Notes under the pieces: generated by a model
What the model was told of the DNA's origin: nothing
The model's input: the letters and a program-made list of their open reading frames with translations, nothing else
Database searches by the model: none
Made by a program: the position numbers and the translations under genes
Part shown: positions 1 to 11,440 of the stretch, in pieces
How the letters are laid out: every line of letters begins with the position of its first letter
Position numbering within the stretch: position 1 is the first letter of the stretch
Assembly (NCBI RefSeq): GCF_029784155.1
Contig: NC_073692.1
Location: forward strand, 18,354,126 to 18,418,125
DNA from: Uranotaenia lowii
Lineage: Eukaryota > Arthropoda > Insecta > Diptera > Culicidae
Length of the DNA: 64,000 nt
Direction: 5' to 3'

Positions 1-1806
1 ATAGAAGGCAATTTAATCAAGAATAATGTCTATAACTCTATAATCAATAGTTAAAGCAATTTAAACAATATTTTCTTCATACATTTGTTGAACGTGCTTC
101 AAGAAAACTTAACTGAATAATAATATTCGTGTAATGCTAAGAACTTTAGAGTTATTCAGTATTCAGGGCTGGAAGCGACCATGAGGCAAAAAAGTAGGGC
201 AAAGTAGTTACTTTTAAATCAAATAAGGGCAACATAAGTGACCACATCAAGTTAAAAATTATATCAATAGAGACTTTAAAAATAACTACCAGAGGATTGA
301 ATAATCAATTTGTTAGTTCTTTTCTATCGAACACAGTTTTTTTTTCAATAAGGAATCATAAATTTAATTTTACAGGTCCTGAGGTTTTAATTATTTTTGG
401 TTTAAGTTCTAAACTTATCCATATTTTTAGCAAGATTTTTTTTAAATATCTTAAAAAAGCATGATAGTTCATTCTACTCTGGAACCGAGCTATCTAATCT
501 TATACTTTACTTAGTATCTTTTAGTTACAAAAACCAAAACAAAAAATGTTCTACCTAAGGACCTTAGAAATTCATGAAAAACATTCATGAACATTTTTCG
601 AAACATTGAAGATTTGAGTTGATTTTTTTTTAAATTAATTGTGAATAATAAATTCAAAACCTGTATTGAAACCCTCTTTGTGTGTGGTAAAACGTCCAAG
701 CTCGAGTAGAATTTACGAAGCGAAAATGTATCATTACCTCAGAGTCAAAGGGGAAAAAGTGCAAACATGGTCGATTTCAAGTTAATAGTCTCAAACAATT
801 CTCTAAATTTTAAACAATATTTGGTATTTTTTTCAAACTTTTAGAAATTTATTTAAGTTGAACGTAAGAGTACAGAAAAACATAAATTCTCAAAAAATAT
901 GCAATGGAAAATGGCGAAACATTTTTCTGAAATATTTTTTTTTTTAAATAAATTTTTTTAAATAAGTTTTTATGCATTTATACCCCTTTGGCTCCTAGGA
1001 CATCATATAAGACTTTTAAAAAATCTTTTAAAACAATTGACTATTGAAAAAAAAAATAAAAAAATTAATATCTTTAAAAAAAATATGTTCCAATTCATCC
1101 TCCTGAACATCAAATTCCTCATTTTAATGTGTAAGCTCGCAATCTTTTATTTCAAATCCAAGAAAAAGTTAACTATTTAAACACAAAGAAATTAAAAAGG
1201 CTAAACTTCACCCTACTTTAGTTATTCCACTTTAAGATAATTTTAAAAACCAAAGCAAACTGTAATAGAGCATCATAGAATAAGACGAAAAATAAACGTT
1301 GATAAAAAAGCGTTTCTATGCAAGGAATTTTGTCCTTTATTATAAAATATAGTGACTTAAGTGACAAAATTTCAAAAAAGGTAACTGGTGAGTGACCAGC
1401 TTTGAAAAAGTGACAAATTTACTAAAAAGTGACAAACTTCTAGCTATTGTTTTATATAAACTGCTGAAAAATGCTTCTTATTTTGAGAAAAAGACGCATG
1501 TGAAAGATTTTCTGTTCATCACAGAATTCTAATTAAGACTAAAGTTTGATTTTCTCCAATGTTAGTCAGTTAACTTTGTAAAAGTTTTCCAAGAAAAAAA
1601 GCGGGACAGCGGGACATGTCCTGTTTTTGTGGGACGGATGGCAACCAAATGGTGACGGATGGGGTACAAAAATGACCATTATGTTCGCTTTTTACAACTG
1701 CCGTCAATTTTTTCAATACTAACCGATCAATTAAGGTGCCAATTTTCATAAGGGAATAACTAGAACCCAATATTGAGCATTTTCAACATTTTTTGTCAAC
1801 TTTATG
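1..1806. other. AT-rich intronic DNA with a reiterated AGTGAC motif
   Basis: No gene seen. From about 165 to 1440 short AGTGAC or GTGAC(AAA) words recur (near 235, 1349-1365, 1388-1400, 1408, 1428), and the left side begins CAGGGCTGGAAGCGACC, a hAT-like start. I could not find a matching right terminus or a target duplication. A second fragment near 1600-1640 reiterates GGGACA. These look like decayed non-autonomous transposons. Confidence 0.3.
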
Positions 1807-2805
1807 TACCATCATGTCACCATCTACCGCCCAGTTAAGCGGTTTTTCAACTTCAAACATGTGTAATAAAAAAACGACGGCAGATTTTTATTCGCTTTCT
1901 TTTCTAATACATCTCAAAACTGCTCTACTTCAAATAAAAAATTTAGTGGAATGCGAAAAATGTACGCTTTTAAAAATAATTAACTAAACGTTGAGGTGTT
2001 CAACTGGCCCTATTACCGCCCACTCGACTTTTTCGGGTATCGATAATGTTTTCTTAAGGAAAAACTATCTAACAACACGGAAACTGTTCTTTTTAATATT
2101 GTCCATTTAACGAGCTGTCGAAACCATATTTTGGATCTTAAGAGAATACATTTTGTGAAATCTTTCCCGCAAATTTTGTACAAATTTTAACAAAGTGCGT
2201 TGACTGACAAAATGATGATTCCCGGCAAACAGCCTCAAGTAATCGGTTACTTTCAGCGATAAAACATCATTTTCTAACGTAATCAAACTAAATGCTTCTC
2301 ACAATTTACAATTTTGACACAATACATGCGTTAAAAACAAAGAAATTGTGCGTGACCGGTAATTAGGAACCCACACTTTTATTTATACACCAATTACCGC
2401 CCATCACTAAACGCTTCAAAAACAACAACTATTGAAAAAATCGAAAATTTTCCGATACAAATCTATTCTACAAAAACCAATCTATCGTTTCAAGTCGATT
2501 GTAGGACAAATAAGTACTATTTAGTAAACAAAACCCCTTTTTCCCTAGGAGCACAGTTATGCTTAGTTCGCTAACAGGCGTCGAATTCAATAATTTGACC
2601 GGAAACGAAAAACCAAATATTTTATTTCTGGCTATAGTTAGCATAATTAAGTGGTGATTTTTCAGTGAAATGGTCGAACAATGATGCCGACACAGAACAC
2701 AGGTCTTATTTTTCTAGAAAAAATTCCAGTTTTTTCGAAATACACACAAAAGGGTGATTTTGGGCGGTAAATGGTGTCTGGGCGGTGAATGGTGACTTGA
2801 TGGTA
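1807..2805. mobile_element. Non-autonomous DNA transposon with TACCATCA terminal inverted repeats
   Basis: The left end (1807-1834) reads TACCATCATGTCACCATC then TACCGCCCAG. The reverse complement of the right end (2778-2805) reads TACCATCAAGTCACCATT then CACCGCCCAG, a near-perfect ~28-bp inverted repeat. Terminal TA at both ends could be a TA target duplication, as in Tc1/mariner elements. The word ACCGCCCA recurs at 1826, 2015 and 2396 and, inverted, at 2761 and 2779. No transposase coding is present. Superfamily assignment is uncertain. Confidence 0.7.
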
Positions 2806-3217
2806 TATAAGCTACAAGTAAACACAAAAAAACTCATTTTTGACATTTGGCCCGCCTGTTGAAAATATTGACCACCCATGATGCAAACCGAATTTTTCTA
2901 GGAGTTATCAGTTATTCTGCCTTACAATGTTTGAATAAAAAGCTCCAGAAAAGAAACTGAAACTAACCTGTCTGCACGTTGGAATATTTGCTTTTTTTCA
3001 TTTTCCGGGGAGTTCCTGGCCTCAGTCACAGTGGGAGGACTTCACGGGAAAAATTGAGTCGTTAAAAACCGATCGATCAGTGACCAGTTTTCTTCTTTTA
3101 TAATTAATTTTTGTAGCAATTTAGTTTCTTTGTGTGTTCTTTTTTTTTTTTTATTAATTATTTAAATTATAATGTCTTATTTGATTAAATGTTTGCTTAG
3201 TAGTATTAATATCAAAT

Positions 3218-3387
3218 AGTGGATCTCTTTAAAGGAAATCTGTTTTCCATTGAGATCCATGTAGTATTTAATTTAGTATTATCATTACATTTCCTCGCAC
3301 TAAATTTAAACATTTCAGTTCTCAGCATGAGTAAAATTTTGCCCGCGTTTTTTATTAATTTTTGTTGCTGCCAGACATGCTGAGAAC
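3218..3387. repeat. Two adjacent inverted-repeat hairpins
   Basis: Hairpin 1 pairs TGGATCTC (3220-3227) with GAGATCCA (3252-3259), with an inner GGAAA/TTTCC helix (3234-3238 with 3244-3248). Hairpin 2 pairs GTTCTCAGCATG (3318-3329) with CATGCTGAGAAC (3376-3387), a perfect 12-bp match across a 46-base loop. They precede an A24 tract. Their function is unknown; they may be part of a retroposon tail. Confidence 0.45.
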
Positions 3388-3477
3388 AGTAGCGTCCATT
3401 ACCAGGGGGCTCTAATGAGCTTTTTGGTGTGGGGGAGTGTGGTGGGCCGCTACAAAAAAAAAAAAAAAAAAAAAAAA

Positions 3478-4348
3478 CTGTATCTAGACCGTTACCACGG
3501 AGGCCTTCAATTATTAGACCCAGAAGTACAGTGTAAATCGTTGTTTGTAAAGAATTTATTGTTTCAAAAAGAAACAGACATTGACCACTATTTATTAAGA
3601 CAGCAAGATTTGAAAAAAATGACGATCAACTGCAAAAAATGGATAACTGATGCCATAGAAATTAAAACACACGATTTTCTATGTTCCAACCGAAAAATTT
3701 ATGACTTCTTAATAAATCGAAAGAATATTGTAGCCAAAATTGAACTGAAATTTCCTAACCAAAATTGGTTAGTTATTTGGACAAATATTCATAAAAATTT
3801 TTTGAATATGAAAACCAGATCCATTCTTTACGAAATTTACAATGATATATACCCCAACAGAATCAAAATGTTTAACCATAATTTTGCCGCAATTAATGAC
3901 GCTCTTTGTGAGATTTGCAAAAAAGAAGATACAAACATACACAGAGTTAAAAAATGTTGTAAATCTCATATTATTTGGGACTGGACATCCAAAATAATTC
4001 GTTTTAGACTTAAAATTAACATAAAAGACCCTGATGAAATTCTATGTATGGAAATCAATGATAAAAGTACCACTGAAAAAGCTGCCCTTTGGATAGTATC
4101 AGAAGCAATTGCATACAACATCGTTCACTACAAAGAGCCAAGTTTGTTTAGTTTTCAAAAACAAATCAGAGACTATCGTTGCAACAACAAAACGATTATT
4201 GAAAAAGTGTTCGGAAACCACCTCAACTTTTGTTAGGATAGGATGTTTTGAACAAAAGTAATGTTTAACTTAGTTTTTATTTATAAAACTATAATATAAG
4301 TGTATATGTAGGTATAAATAAAATGTAAATAAAGAAAAAAAAAAAAAA
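3478..4348 (+). mobile_element. 5'-truncated non-LTR retrotransposon, 3' end with poly(A)
   Basis: Reading from about 3478 to the stop at 4236, the product matches the extreme C-terminus of LINE ORF2 proteins: GGLQLLDPEVQCKSLFVKNLL, a WxxIWxNIHxNFL block, and a CEICKKEDTNIH..C zinc finger. After the stop come ~100 bases of AT-rich 3' UTR with AATAAA-type signals and an A-tail (about 4335-4348). The open frame can be extended upstream to 3415 only because an A24 tract (3454-3477) reads as lysines, so that upstream start is not real. The RT domain itself is missing. The clade is uncertain (I/Jockey-like). Dead copy. Confidence 0.72.
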
Positions 4349-4359
4349 TCAGCCGATGT

Positions 4360-4880
4360 CGTTTTGTAAACCACACTGATAATCCTTTTAAACAGCTTCA
4401 GATCATCAGCATAAAGCAGTGTGTCGGATTGAAGAGTTTTCCAAGGTCATTTACAATAAACTACCAAAAGAAGGGGTCCAAGGTGACTTACTTGCGGTAC
4501 CCCCGACGAGGTGTCGAAAGTTCGTGATTGTGAATTCCTAATTTTCTGAATCTCGTGAAAGCTTGTAGATATGAAGCAATCCAATCAAGTGACCGAGCTG
4601 GAAAAGCTGGAAAAAATCCATATTCGCATTGAGAATTCTGTGCGGGAGACGATCAAACGTTTTCGCAAAGTCAATATACTGAATCCACTTGACAAGCTTG
4701 CTCCAGACTATTTTTCCAGAAACCAACGTAATACATCCAAATCGTAACCGTAGACCTTACGTAACCTGAGACTTTGAAATAAAATGTTACGCAAGACATA
4801 AAATCGCTCGTGCACCAACACTTCAAAAACTTTTGAAATTGATTTCAAAATTGAGATTGGGCGGAAGTTATCGACGTTAT
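4360..4880 (-). pseudogene. Degenerate reverse transcriptase fragment of a non-LTR retrotransposon
   Basis: Minus-strand translation in shifting frames recovers RT landmarks in order: a DNFRPISILKSISKVFE block (near 4820-4870), DFAKTFDRLPHRILN (near 4630-4690, motif A aspartate), SGVPQ-like residues near 4500, and a YADD-like box close to 4410. Several frameshifts and stops make it a relic. It lies antisense to the LINE tail just upstream, so it is a separate insertion. Jockey/CR1-type is most likely from the motif wording, with low certainty. Confidence 0.6.
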
Positions 4881-7555
4881 GAGCATTGGTAAAAGAAAAC
4901 GCCTACTTAGCCATAAATATGGTTGTCTGTTTCTGACCGTTGAAGTCGGAAACATATTGATTATCATCAGAGTGATTTAACCTTGCATTGACTGAATATT
5001 TAGGGATAAGGGTTTTTCTTAAATATAAACAATGTTCGTATTGGTGCATTGATTGAACAAAAGAATATGTTATAATTTCTACACTATCCGTTTCCTTTCC
5101 TTTTTTTCTTTTAAAAGACTAAAGTGATACATTAAACATAGTTCACACTTCTACGCAGCTGATACTTAATATTTCATAACCCTCTCGAACGCACTTTCGC
5201 ACGGTAATACCGAGAAGAACCCCATAATTAAGCGCTTAATTTCGCACCAAAGGAAATTCTTTGACACCAGTGGGCCTGCCGCAGTGGCACTTCTTTCTTT
5301 CTAACTACCTATTTTATTCAAACGGCCGGAGTCGCGCGATCGGGACACCAATTGGTCAATTGTTGCGTTATTGGCCAACGCTTCAACTTTTTTTTAGTTT
5401 AGTTCTTTGTTATTTTGCAATGGAAAAATGCGAAACGCCACGGAAATATATATGGCTAGAGAAAATATGGCAGATTTTAATTATGGGCTTTTATGTGTTA
5501 ATTAAATTCATCAAGCGCCGCCGGTTGACGCCGGCAGCGTCGTCGGTGCGTTCCCGCTAAATTATTAATAAATAACGGGCTTTAGTAGGACGGACTTTGA
5601 GAAGAAGAAAAAGGAGAAGGAAAAAATGGTCGAAGAAAAGCGTGGAAATAAAAATGGCGTAAAACCAAGGCGGCACACCGGTTGAGGCTCGATAGAGCCT
5701 CAATCGTATCTACTGTCCGAAGCAGAAAATAAATACTTCTTACGCGGCTAGTTTGAAGATTTTTTTTAAAAGTAGCAGCCCATTCGGTGCAATTAAATTG
5801 AACAAAAGATAGCGATTATTTGTGGACTTAGTAACTCAGTGAGCACGAATTGGGTAACTTGGGATCATTTTAAGAGTGTAACTTCAGATGCTGTCCGAGC
5901 AAAGTAAACACGCAGATTGAAGATTGAACAGACCATGCATCAAAGTAGGCAGGCAGTACACATAAAACTAATGCTACCTCGTGATTTCGGTATCACATTA
6001 CTCGGGGTGGCAAGTGTATGTGTGTGTGCGCCTGTGTGCAGAAATTCAGGCGCGGTCATGTGCTTAATTACATCTAAATTATGTGCCACAAATTAAAATG
6101 ATGACATTAAAAAAAACTTTTCGGACGGACCACCACAATGAGGATAAATACGTTAGGTACGTTCAGTGGCCACCGTTGTGTGAAGCCATGCGGCGGACCT
6201 CGGCCCGGCATCAAGGCCATTAAGAAGCGCCGCAAATAAATGTGTTTGTAAATTGCTGGCTTTTCTGGCTAGACCGGTTCACTAACCCCATCATCATCAA
6301 CCGGCAAACTCCACGCTGCCTGGACTGGACTCAATTTTACTGTGTACGATACGTATCGCGTATGAGCTTACGTATTTTTAGTCTAGTTACATCAGCAAGC
6401 AGCCTGCCTCCTGTTGTGGAAAGGAATTTCCCTTGACTGGACTCACTATTCTCCACCTTCTCGAATTCCTACGAACCAAAACAACCTACAGTCGGGGTTC
6501 CGGTATTGTGACAATAAAAAACCTCCCGAAATGAACGGTCGCTGATGATGGGTTCTTAATGATTTTATCATGTTTGCGAGAGCGCACTTTTGCTGCTTCT
6601 CCAAAAAAGGAAAAAGGTTCTGGAAATTCTGGAGTGCGAATTTTCCGGGAATCGCCCATTAAGAATTCGGACGTTTTCGATTTCGGTTCATCCATAACGT
6701 TCCTTCCTGGCCTACTGCGTCGATGTTGTTGATGTTTTTGCTGGGCAGCGCCGCTTCAATGCATCGAAAACAAGCAGGCGAGCGGTGAGCAATCGTCGTA
6801 GTTGGCGTGGCGTTTATCTTATCTTGCCTCTCACACGTTGATTCGTCGTCGTCGTTGCATCGTTAAGAAACGCAACAACGCACCGACCGAAAGCGTTCGG
6901 TTCGACTCTTAACCAGTACGTCATGTTTCTGTCCGTTTTTTTTTTTTGCTTAAAAGTTTTTTTTTTGCACGCCACTTAACCGATTGCATTCGGTTTCCAC
7001 TTGGAGGCCGGCTTTACAGGTGTGGTGTAAGCGATAACAACCGACACCGGATCATTTCTAGATAGGTTCCAGCGGCCGCAAGCCGCTGCGATAGTTTGAA
7101 TGAATGATCCGAATGGATCACTTGAGACGAGATTACCGCTCAATTTCATAAGCTCATCGACCGGATGCCAACTACTCAATGTACCAACAACAAAAATGAC
7201 ATCGACAACAGCAGTTGACAGCACGATTTCGCCACAGGCCATCACACGCGTACGGACGCCTCGACTCATCAACTTTCCAGAAGTTGTCACACGACGAAGA
7301 TGCGAGAGTCGTCCATGTCTGGTAGGTACATTCCTGCCAAGTTTTCATTTTCATTATCACATCATCAACTACCTTGCTAATCGTCTTCCCTTCTGCAGTT
7401 GTTTTGAAATTCAAACGGAAACTTCCTTTCCCCCTCATTCCCGTAACCCCAATCGTACTCGAGGCGGAATTCTCTTCTCTCCGAGTTCGTCATTGCCTCG
7501 CGTTCGTCATCATCGCGGTCTCTTGAGGCCCAATTTTCCGTTTCCCGGAACTCAC

Positions 7556-8942
7556 CTGAACTGGGACGATCGCTGTACCGGGTACAGTAGACCCAGGCTG
7601 GCCACACCATCGGTCCTCCGCTGCCACTGCTGGTCGAAGATCCGCCACTTCCACCAGTTCCGGAGGTTCCTTCGGTGGCAACCTTGCTGCTGGAACTGGT
7701 GGACGATTGCGACGGAGACATGGGCACTTCAACTTCACTACCACTGGCACTGCTAGAACTAGATTGGCGGCTGGCAACACTGCCGCCACCACCTTTTTCG
7801 GTTAAATCGATCGCCGCCGACGAGATCGGGGCAGCAGATGGTTTTTCGCCGCACGCTGCCGACGGCTTTCTCGAGTAACTTTTCCCACTGCGGCTTAGCG
7901 GTTCGGTAATCCGGCGGCCGAAATCCGCCTTCAGAATGTTGTCTATGCTGAACTTAAGGTTCTGATCGTTGAGGGCCATGTTGTGCTGGAGCTGGAGTAA
8001 ATGAGCTGGTCCCTGTGGTGGGGATTCAGAACTTTCGCGGGAGGTCAAACTCGCTCGGGACGTGAGTTTGCTGATGTCACTATTGAGGTTTTGAGTAATT
8101 TGGGATATTGCACTGAGGTGAGAGTGAATCCCGCGAAAGGAAGAGGTTTCAGGAGGTGAGCGAACGGAGCGTTCGTCTGACCATCGGTTTTGATCAGGGT
8201 AGAGATCACCGACTCCTCTGATGTGAGGCCGGAATCCTAGCTTATGGGGGTCTTCCGGTAGACCGAGTCTACCGGGGCTACGATTGTCTTGCAGTCTTGA
8301 CACAAGACCTAGCGTAGACTCAAGGGGTTTAGGACTTAAATTAATTCCTCGTGCTGCAGCTACTATTTGCATCTGCTGCCGCATCAACTCCTCTGCATAG
8401 AGCTGCGAGTTCCTCAGGAACTCTTCATGCAATCTTGTGGGACTCGGTCTCATAACCGGAATTTTTAGGTAGTCCTCCGGAAGGTCCTTCGAGCTGGAGT
8501 ATCTCGAAGAATCGTTGCTCATATCTTCCGCTGCATCCACACTGCTATGTCTATCGATTAACTTTTCAATGTCCATCCGTGAGTTAGCACTTGCAATACT
8601 AAGTTTTTCATCGCTATTCATAGTTTTATCATTTTCTTCCAGCCCTTCCTGGCCTACTGAAAGTTCGCTGTCTTCACTACAACAACTCATCTGGTCATCG
8701 TCACGATCCTTATGGCTAATCATTAGCGATTCCGGACTGGAACGAGCTTCGCTCACCATATCCGGACTGCTGCGATCCGTCGGCAAAGACATCGATCCGT
8801 TTTCGTAGATATCCGCCCCCGGATGCTTCCCTAGCAGCCCAGACATCATCAACCCGGCGGTAGTTTTGGCCAGAGCAACTGCCGTGGTCGCCTTCAACGG
8901 CAGTGGAATCAATGGCAGCTGATGGGACATAATTGTAGCCAT
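7556..8942 (-). CDS. inv: invected, first coding exon (homeodomain transcription factor, N-terminal part)
   Basis: Encodes residues 1-462 plus one base of codon 463 of an Engrailed-class nuclear homeodomain repressor involved in segment and compartment patterning. Seen: a CCSEDSELSVGQE box (about residues 87-99) and EEFLRNSQLYAEELM (about 173-187), both recalled from Drosophila Invected and absent from Engrailed; FSIDNILKADFG (331-342), the EH1 motif that binds Groucho; a Ser/Gly-rich linker; and WPAWVYCTRYSDRPSS (447-462), the EH2 motif that contacts Exd/Pbx. The reading frame stays open past EH2, but TTCAG|GTGAGT at 7555/7556 is a strong splice donor at the position expected within EH2. The start at 8942 is chosen for its context (AACAATGG); Met5 is an alternative. 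The homeobox and EH4/EH5 exons are not in this window. The inv rather than en identity is well supported by the two N-terminal boxes. Confidence 0.93.
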
Positions 8943-11440
8943 TGTTTTCTAGCAACGCATAGCTCCCAAAAAAATAATCCCTGTTCACTATATTCCGTTT
9001 TTGGGTTTCAGCACAAAAGTTCTACCCCGTACAAAACCCAATTAGAACTCAATCACTTTTTTCGGAAGGTGGCACTTGTACGCGATAAGTCGCGAATTCC
9101 TTGTTAGAGGACGACTCTCGAGAGCACAACAAGCCAGTAGTCTGTTCGGCGGCCCCGTCACAGAACAATTGCGACCCAAAAGGATTATCGGTAATTAAAT
9201 TCGCACCCCGTCGTCGATTCCGGAACTCCCTGCTTGGTCCAAGGGAGAGAGGGACGAACACGACATCCGAGCCGCCGCCGCAACCGCCCGAAAAAAAACC
9301 AGTGTTATTACGCCTGTTACTAGATTTTCATCCGCCGCCTCCCATGTGGTCCCGCACCGCACCGGACACACACACATATGAGAGCGCGCAAGCACGCACG
9401 CACCCTAGACACACACCCTCCACAGTTCAAAGACGTCGACGACGACGGATCGTCTCCTCCGGCAACCCGTCCGTGTTACAGATTACTTATGGGAATCAAC
9501 ACTGACGACGACGGCGCACGGTCTAGTGAAGACGGTCGTGAAAAGGGTGTGTGAGAAGTGAGGCGAGGCAATACAGTGATTACAACAACCCAAACCGGCA
9601 GCAGCACTTGACGAGGTAGCCGAGAAAAAAAAGGCAGCTAATCCAGCGACGGCGGAAACACGACGGACAACACACACGGTGCAAAAATATACGGTCGTTC
9701 CATCACGGTACACGTAGCCCAACTGCTCGACGATCCCCAAGCAGGCCACGCTATTCTCAAGTGGTTGTAGTAGGCGGTTTTCCACCGTTTTCCATTGTAT
9801 TCGTGAGCTCCAGCCCCGAACAAGTGGGGATCCCAATGGGCGGAGCTTCCCAACTTGAAATCGACCGCGTGCACTAGTATAGGTTGCTTGGATTAAACCG
9901 CCGCACGAATGCAGTGCGAACAGGAAAGGGAAACAAAAAGGGAAATTACCACGGTTATCGCGAACGACCGAACACCATCGCAACCAGCGGCGAAATCGCT
10001 TCAACCAACACACCCCTGTTTTTATGTTGTTTTTGTTTCAACCTGACTGGGGGGACACTCAACATGGTGGTAGTTATTGGTCTGCTGCTGATAAAGTAGA
10101 ATAACGAATGATAAACATAAATACACACGCAATTAACCGCGTTCCTTCGTTCGTTCGTGGATGTTTCTGTTATCCTCGTCGTCGTCGAGTGTCTCTTTTC
10201 AACAAACGCGTGCTTCGCGCTTCATTTGGCGTTGGCTATCTCTTTTCCAACGTAGCAGCCGCCGCCGACTGTGATCGGGCAAGCTCGGCAGGCGGCCAAC
10301 CGAACCGAGGGGGGTGGAAAACTCCTAATGAGCTTCGCCTGCTTGGATTGGTGATTGCCCGAGATTCTCTCGGACGATGAAGCTTTTATGTACGGGATTC
10401 GTTTTTTTTTCTTCTGTTCCTTTTATCCATCCTTTTGAACGGATCAGCACCACGCTAGAAGGGGGTTTATGGTTTCGGTAAAAGCTGAAGAAGGAGGTGG
10501 GCGGTTGAAATGAAAATGTTTCTCTGTTTATTCAAACATTATGAAGCATTTATGTTATATGGTTGTTCCCTTTTGCTTTGCTGATCGTTCTCCAACCACC
10601 GTGCGCCCCAACTCCAGAGCGTTCCCTAGGGCAGCGAGCTTGGAACCCGCCGCTTCTTGGTTGAGGCGCAGGAAGAGATTGCTGCGGTGAAGGGTTTTTA
10701 TTTTATCGTGTTGAAGAACCACTTTGCACTCGCGCTGTGCTCCGTGCCTTTGGCATGTTGAAAAAGTTGGGATGAATGTTTCACGTTCTACAACTACTCC
10801 CCGCTAACCACTCTCTGTCCCCTTCTTGACACATCTTTTTCGAACCAGATTTCGTGAAAGTGTTCCTCTATCAACAACGATGACGAGAATGATGACCGAT
10901 GATGATTATGATTAAGATTTGAGTCCCCCCTCTTCGTCCTTCCCCGTGGAACATGACATGCTACTCCACCCTGAAAAAAGGGGGAGACGGACGACGACGG
11001 TCGTGGAAACCATTCGAAAAGGTCACGTGGTCCTTGATGGAGCATGGAATGAAATGGGTTTGTTGAGTTGGGGGGGCGAATCCGTTCCCGGTCTCTGACT
11101 TTTTACCATCCACCATCCTTCGCATATGATATGAAAACTGTGCTGTTCACGATTTAATTTTGCAAAGTGCTCTGTGGTTTCGAAAAACTTCCTTCTTCCT
11201 TTCGTCTTTCGCCACACCACATCCGACCAGTTGGTTTGGTTTGGTTCGGTTTTTGGGATTGGATTGGTATGGTTTTTTTTTTGTTGCTACAGCCCTGCGG
11301 TTCCGGATGGGAAAATAGACATCTTGTTCGATGCGGATGTGCCGCTGGCTGGCTGAATCGGTCAATATATTTTATGGGTCTTTTGAGTTTTCTAGGGGGT
11401 GGAACGTTTAACATAAACCTCGCGTAAAATGGAGCTCGTT
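8943..11440 (-). promoter_or_regulatory. inv: invected 5' leader and upstream region
   Basis: About 2.5 kb directly upstream of the inv start codon with clearly higher GC than the surrounding DNA and no transposon signature. 8943-9500 has CG-rich, GA- and CA-rich tracts and is the likely 5' UTR and core promoter region, but I could not pick a TATA box or initiator with confidence. 9500-11440 continues as moderately GC-rich unique-looking DNA with short GAC/GTC-rich runs. Open frames here are short, overlap one another on both strands and match nothing I recognise. A regulatory role is inferred from position only. Confidence 0.45.

Larger units (their letters stand above)
1..7555 (-). other. 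inv: invected intron 1 (5' portion, continues beyond window start)
   Basis: Inferred from the GTGAGT donor at 7555-7550 and from the absence of any homeodomain-coding reading frame between it and position 1. The intron is therefore at least 7.5 kb. Its 1-4.9 kb part is repeat-rich (listed separately). 4.9-7.5 kb is richer in GC, has no recognisable transposon, and includes blocks near 5.25-5.55, 6.12-6.45 and 6.65-7.35 kb that could be cis-regulatory DNA. Insect en/inv introns commonly hold enhancers, but that role here is inference. The tiny inv microexon known from flies could not be located by eye. Confidence 0.7.

Noticed and set aside
3415..3477. Start codon and poly-lysine leader of the 273-codon frame
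   Set aside because: The lysines come from an A24 tract; recognisable protein begins only after it.
7377..7555. Continuation of the inv reading frame past EH2
   Set aside because: A consensus splice donor lies exactly at the expected exon end, and the downstream peptide has no Engrailed-class similarity.
7100..9505. Other open frames overlapping inv on either strand
   Set aside because: Low-complexity shadows of the GC-rich exon and 5' region with no motifs.
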